Shown piece by piece: positions 33,690 through 37,160 of a stretch of DNA of 37,160 nucleotides. This DNA is from Nemertoderma westbladi (taxonomy: Eukaryota; Xenacoelomorpha; Nemertodermatida; Nemertodermatidae). Position 1 is the stretch's first letter; each line of letters opens with the position of its first letter. A program made the position numbers and the translations under genes. Below the pieces are notes generated by a model. It did not search any database, was not told where the DNA came from, and was given only the letters and a program-made list of their open reading frames with translations. The stretch lies in the NCBI GenBank assembly GCA_032718475.1, contig JAUCBJ010005691.1:1-37160 (forward strand), read 5' to 3'.

Positions 33690-33921
33690 TGGATTCAGTG
33701 GGTTAGCTGGTTGGTTCGGTAAGGTAAAGGTTATTGATACCGGTACCGTTACCGTATACGTGGTCACGTTACTGCGTTACGTATACGTCAGTACGTTGAG
33801 GACAGCTGTATCGCCAGATGCCAGACCGAACCGGTAGCAAGGCAGCAGGGTACCGGTCTGCCGGTTCCTGCGTGGCAGTTACCGCCTCTTACCAGCAACC
33901 AGTGCAGCTACAACAATACCG
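33690..33921. other. SRP9-SRP19 spacer rich in short palindromes
   Basis: The stretch around 33720-33870 is dense in self-complementary words (ACCGGT, GGTACC, GTATAC, ACGTGGTCACGT, TACGTA). It contains no open frame of note. Confidence 0.5.
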
Positions 33922-34155
33922 TTATTTAGCACTGGACATGTAACGCATTAACGTGTTGTTTAGTTTCTCGAATTTCTTAAGATCCTGGGCGAAGCCGGTC
34001 CGGTATTTCAAGCAGATGACGTCGTTTGTAATTTTAAGGACGAGCTGACCCTGTTGATGTTGATATTTTACCTGAAAGCGAACGCGAGGCGCTGATTGTA
34101 AGTATAATTTTTCAGCGGATCTTGCAAAATCCTCCCAATTATCAATGTACATCAT
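33922..34155 (-). CDS. SRP9: signal recognition particle 9 kDa protein
   Basis: Complete intronless frame of 77 codons starting ATG ATG at 34155. SRP9 dimerises with SRP14 on the Alu domain of SRP RNA and contributes to elongation arrest. The N-terminal W-x-x-F-x-x-x-A-E-K-L-Y signature (NWEDFARSAEKLYLQS) is followed by the basic strand VRFQVKYQHQQGQLVLKIT. Then comes DVICLKYRTGFAQDLKKFEKL, with the conserved C-L-x-Y-x-T and QD-x-K-K-x-E-K pattern, then LNNTLMRYM. The length is close to animal SRP9 (about 86), lacking the variable tail. Two Met codons could start it and both leave the domain whole. SRP19 follows 300 bp downstream on the same strand. Confidence 0.93.
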   Translation of the reverse strand: MMYIDNWEDFARSAEKLYLQSAPRVRFQVKYQHQQGQLVLKITNDVICLKYRTGFAQDLKKFEKLNNTLMRYMSSAK

Positions 34156-34297
34156 AAGTAAATAGGCCTACACCAGTACCGGTACAGCAGTACACCAAGC
34201 TAAACGTAAAATCAGAAAATGAGAAACACAGAACAGCCAAACAGCTGCTGAGCTGATAGGATGAATGATAGAAGGCTGATAGAAGGTACCATCATCC

Positions 34298-34595
34298 GGG
34301 GATACTTGAGCCACTTTCAACTTTCCACCTGATATTTTTATCCCTTCCTTCAATTCAATGAAACAAAGATTATGTTTACAAGGCTTATAGAAACCTGTAT
34401 ATTAATTATAATTCGATGTAACCTTAATTTAAATGTAGGTTACATCGATTTTTTTTAAAACCTTTGTGGCTCAAGTTACCCCAATATGGGGGATACTTAT
34501 ACCATTGTGGGGATTCTTGAGCCATCACATAAAAACCGACATAAACACCATCATAATGAGTTATATTGGTCATTTGTGGCTGCAATAACCCCAGT
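34298..34595. repeat. repeated GGCTCAAGTWWCCCC motif (possible subterminal repeats)
   Basis: The word occurs as GGCTCAAGTATCCCC (minus, about 34298-34312), GGCTCAAGTTACCCC (plus, about 34469-34483), GGCTCAAGAATCCCC (minus, about 34509-34523) and a weaker GGCTGCAATAACCCC (plus, about 34578-34592). The copies are both direct and inverted. They lie at the 3' side of the pogo-like transposase remnant and may be its subterminal transposase-binding repeats. No matching copies were found on the other side, so ownership is inferred. Confidence 0.5.
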
Positions 34596-34633
34596 TTGTG
34601 GTTACATGGTCCACTAAAATGTTTTTAAAAAGC

Positions 34634-34668
34634 GCCCCGGTGTCCACCATGTTGGTGGACAACGGGGC
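34634..34668. repeat. strong hairpin, 14-bp stem and 5-base loop
   Basis: GCCCCG/CGGGGC and TGTCCACC/GGTGGACA pair around ATGTT with one internal G/A mismatch. It is GC-rich in AT-rich DNA, between the repeated CTCAAG motifs and the transposase remnant. A transposon-internal or regulatory hairpin is possible. Confidence 0.75.
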
Positions 34669-34940
34669 TTGTTTCATTGCACATAATCATATTAAATTAT
34701 AGTCCTATACCGAATATATAACAATAATGATATAATCTCTTGTCATAATATATGACAAGAGTTGGCAATGGAACGGAATAAACAAGTACAGTATTGAAAT
34801 TACATGAAAAGTCACTGGGAATACAACACACCAACAAAATATAGGTAATCTGGATTACTGGATTATCCTATGAAATTGCCATAAAAGTCAGATTATATGT
34901 TTATAACGTAGTTTGAATTAGGATTCGGATTCAATATCAT

Positions 34941-35228
34941 TCAACTCATCCAACATCTTTCATCGTGAGTTCTGGTGATGATGCATATATACGTGGATTC
35001 AGATACATTTGGAATTTCTGAATAAAAACCTTCAAATTCAAATTCAGTGTCGGAACATGCCGTAATGTATACCGCCTGATCTGTTTCTGACCCAGATGTT
35101 GATGTGGATGGTATTCCAGACGGTGTCATTGACATGATGGATGATTCTGAAGATGTTGAATATACAGTATCTCCTTCGTTTTCTAGATGGTTGGGTTTTC
35201 TTCGATGTTGAGCTTTTAGTCGCGTTTG
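34941..35228 (-). pseudogene. acidic, serine-rich C-terminal tail of the pogo-like transposase
   Basis: An open minus-strand frame reads DTVYSTSSESSIMS, TSTSGSETD and FEFEGFYSEIPN. Ser/Thr/acidic tails of this kind are common at the end of pogo/Tigger transposases. It is in a different frame from the fragment at 35229-35597, so one more frameshift must separate them. It could also be unrelated. Confidence 0.35.
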
Positions 35229-35597
35229 TTACTTTCCCTGCTCGTTTAGTTTTTTTCTCCCTGCTTCTCCAACCTGTCTGTTGGCTACCGGTATGATTGA
35301 CTTTGGTGGATTCTTCTTCTTCCCTTGCGTTTTTTTTCTAGCCTCCACCTCTTTGAGCTGCGCTTCAACATCATCAGCTGATATAGACTGACCTGCCACA
35401 ATATTGACCTTTTTGCTCCGCTTTCTAGTATTAACATCGGCTTCCACCCTCCTCCCAGTAACGTCCTTTAATAATGCAATTAGGGCATCATCGACTTCAG
35501 CCCCAGGCGAAGACGACCCATGGGCTGCTGATGGTAGCATTGATATAATCTTATCCCTCTGAACAGGATAGAGTCCTGTTTTTGCAAATCCAGTCAT
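35229..35597 (-). pseudogene. pogo-like transposase, C-terminal fragment
   Basis: It begins at TGFAKTGLYPVQRDKIISMLP. This matches the (S)GFxKxGIxPxxRxKVLxxLP segment that follows the catalytic core in DDE_1 transposases. A basic, coiled-coil-like stretch (DVEAQLKEVEARKKTQGKKK) comes after it. It overlaps the preceding fragment by a few bases in another frame, indicating a small indel at about 35595. Confidence 0.75.
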
Positions 35598-36067
35598 ACA
35601 AGATTTTTATTTTGTGATGATGATGACTGATCCTGTTCAGTCTCCAACACCCCAGCCAACAACCTATGCAATAATGCTGGAAATGTACTCTTCGGTAATG
35701 AATCCACCTTGGGATGTTTCAGTTTAAAATCTTGTAAAACTGAACGCCAACGTTTCTTAAAAGGAGCAAAGAATGCGACATCCAAGGGCTGGAGTTTGTC
35801 AGTGGCATTGGGTGGGAGGCAAATGAATTTGATTTTATTATTTTCACAGCATCTTAGTACATCTAATGACAAATGAGTCGAAAGATTATCACCGATGACA
35901 ACCTTTGTCTTATCTGCACCTTTCTTCTTTATTGCTGGGAGCAAGGTTTGCATGAACCAATCCACAAAACCTTCACCTTCAAACCACCCAGATTTCGAAC
36001 ATGAGTAACGAGTCCCTTGTGGGCCACCAAGGGTCCAACATGAGTATACCGATTTGGCCTTATACAC
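35594..36067 (-). pseudogene. pogo-like transposase, DDE core (second and third Asp)
   Basis: The fragment contains KSGWFEGEGFVDWF, VVIGDNLSTHLS (second catalytic Asp) and LPPNATDKLQPLDVAFFAPFKKRW (third catalytic Asp with the LQPLDVxxFxPxK signature). These identify the DDE_1 (PF03184-type) core of pogo/Tigger elements of the Tc1-mariner superfamily. It starts with no ATG (GTG at the first codon). It continues the previous fragment after a one- or two-base slip near 36065, where both frames read through the conserved LP...VVYKA strand. Confidence 0.85.
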
Positions 36068-36503
36068 TACATATGGGAAGCCAACAGCTCACAGTGGCTG
36101 AGCCACACATCATTATACTGATACTTGCTTTGGTATGGTTCATAACGCGTTCTGGATATTTCGTCCCCCTCTTCATCAACACCTTTTTTTGACCTGGGTT
36201 ATCAGATAAATTAGTCTCGTCGTAGTTGTAAATACAGTCTGGTGATACCCCTGCAACTTCCTTTTCATATAAGTCAAAGAACTGATTAATTGTATCTGAT
36301 TGTACTTGAGCTCTTTTTCTTTTAATGTTGCCGGCAAATCTAGTGGTTAGACACCGATGGCGCCCTAGGAATGAAGACACATATTCGTGGCTTGGAAGGT
36401 TATCTTTAAACGCTCGAATGACACCACCTTTTTGGTCCAGGATATTTTTTACTAAGATTCGAAGATCAAATCCGTCGATAGGAAAACCCCAATCACACAT
36501 CAA
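36060..36503 (-). pseudogene. pogo-like transposase, CENP-B-type HTH and first Asp
   Basis: It encodes DWGFPIDGFDLRILVKNIL, a CENPB/Tc5-type HTH with FLGRHRCLTTRFAGNIKRKRA. Then comes IYNYDETNLSDNPG, the first catalytic Asp of the DDE triad, and KRGTKYPERV. The frame opens without ATG. It connects to the psq-type HTH fragment upstream across a frameshift around 36504-36546, and to the DDE core downstream across another near 36065. The triad residues themselves survive. Confidence 0.85.
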
Positions 36504-36514
36504 CTGAATTATGT

Positions 36515-36763
36515 CTACCTGTAAAATCTGTATGTTAAATCTGTATCCTCTTGGTCCTTTGTAAGAATTGGGGGTTTTCCTGGTGAATTTGGAAGTTGAT
36601 CTTTCAGAGGGCGGTTCAATGTCGCCCTCGAAATACTAAATGTCCGCGCCGCCTCCCTCTGGCTCATTCCTTTCTGTATAGCGGATAGTGCATTATCCAG
36701 ATTTTCCTTTGTAACATCTAGATACATCCTTGCACCTAAACATCGTTTGTGCGTCCTCGGCAT
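36515..36763 (-). pseudogene. pogo-like transposase, N-terminal psq HTH fragment
   Basis: It starts at ATG (36761-36763) with MPRTHKR and holds a pipsqueak-type HTH: NLDNALSAIQKGMSQREAAR, then TFSISRATLNRPLKDQ. It is followed by GKPPILTKDQE, the linker leading to the second HTH. The frame runs out right after an imperfect 13-bp tandem duplication (36521-36546, 12 of 13 identical). That duplication contributes to its break, although removing 13 bp alone would not rejoin the next frame. Confidence 0.85.
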
Positions 36764-36954
36764 GACTTAGTCAACGTCTGAATGTACAGTATACCATACT
36801 GTTCCATACAGTGTAGTTAACGTTTATAATAGAATATATTTAAAAATTCAAACAGATCAGAAACACAGTCGGGCCTGGCCTACTGTATGACAGTAACAGT
36901 AGATCTATATATATACTACTACTAGGATCGGCATGCTGCATTGCAGCTGCATTT
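36764..36954. other. flank between transposase and LINE fragment
   Basis: Should hold the 5' end and terminal inverted repeat of the pogo-like element, but no TIR matching the other side could be found. No gene is seen. Confidence 0.35.
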
Positions 36955-37149
36955 TTAAGAATGCTGTGCCGGCTTGTCGACAAAATTGCGCCGCCACAAT
37001 TCCCTATCACCCATGACATTTGCTAGATCATCCACATCTTCAAGGCCAGTGTCCTTTAAGATGCGTCTCAAGAAAGTCATGGGCTTTCCACCATGCTTAT
37101 TCACTCCATGAGGCTGCCAAAGTACACGATTATGCACTGGGGTCCTCAC
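36955..37149 (-). pseudogene. C-terminal end of a LINE ORF2 (partial at the window edge)
   Basis: The minus-strand frame, open toward the right edge, encodes about 64 residues with GKPMTFLRRILKDTG, DDLANVMGDRELWRR and the final NFVDKP. The pattern G(R/K)Pxx(T/F)xRxxLxxDTG...DRxxWRxxV is the usual C-terminal tail of RTE/CR1-like LINE polyproteins, after the reverse transcriptase. The upstream part lies outside the window. Whether the element is intact cannot be judged. Confidence 0.6.
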
Positions 37150-37160
37150 GGCGTAAGCAA

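Noticed and set aside
34168-34353. 61-codon minus-strand open frame upstream of SRP9
   Set aside because: It overlaps one of the repeated CTCAAG motifs and has no recognisable domain.
36001-36507. Plus-strand open frames across the transposase
   Set aside because: Antisense shadows of the pogo-like pseudogene.

Overview
The window is eukaryotic and almost certainly from an invertebrate animal. It has spliced exons with GT-AG borders, AATAAA signals, AT-rich non-coding DNA, LINE and pogo-type transposon remnants, long foldback elements and several kilobase-scale minisatellites. The recognisable proteins (MORN repeat protein, arylsulfatase B-like enzyme, SRP19, SRP9) are animal housekeeping or lysosomal types. 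The species cannot be fixed from the sequence. A marine invertebrate, perhaps a tunicate-like genome with small intronless genes, is only a guess.

Layout. 1-347: LINE debris on the minus strand. 369-558: first coding exon of a MORN4-like gene (minus). 560-2183: AT-rich DNA with a long hairpin (MITE-like). 2184-2405: probable last exon of an unidentified plus-strand gene. 2688-2788: C and G homopolymer tracts. 2993-4886: 39-bp minisatellite. 5252-26114: a minus-strand arylsulfatase B-like gene, of which four exons (about 455 residues) are present; the N-terminal exon(s) with the formylglycine-forming cysteine motif were not found. Its last intron (6412-24356) is filled by about 17.9 kb of a 25/28-bp satellite. 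The next intron upstream carries a 1.04-kb foldback element, and a second foldback (26240-27403) lies upstream of the first visible exon. 27415-29212: 53 near-identical copies of a 34-bp repeat. 30267-30293: G27 tract. 30380-31619: 21-bp minisatellite. 32040-32480: dispersed/inverted repeat. 33172-34155: SRP19 and SRP9, both intronless, both minus strand, 300 bp apart. 34290-36763: a dead pogo/Tigger-like DDE transposon. 36955-37149: C-terminal end of a LINE reverse transcriptase ORF.

The most unusual point is the origin of the giant satellite. Read on the gene's strand, each 28-bp unit is the last six bases of the intron (ATTTAG) followed by the first 22 bases of the last arylsulfatase exon, with two mismatches. 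The array is therefore a tandem amplification of a splice acceptor plus the start of its exon. It places several hundred look-alike acceptors ahead of the real one. By reading frame, splicing to any copy but the last meets a TAA in the following unit.

The four main tandem arrays (39, 25/28, 34 and 21 bp) cover about 62% of the window. The SRP9-SRP19 pair would place two protein subunits of the same ribonucleoprotein side by side.
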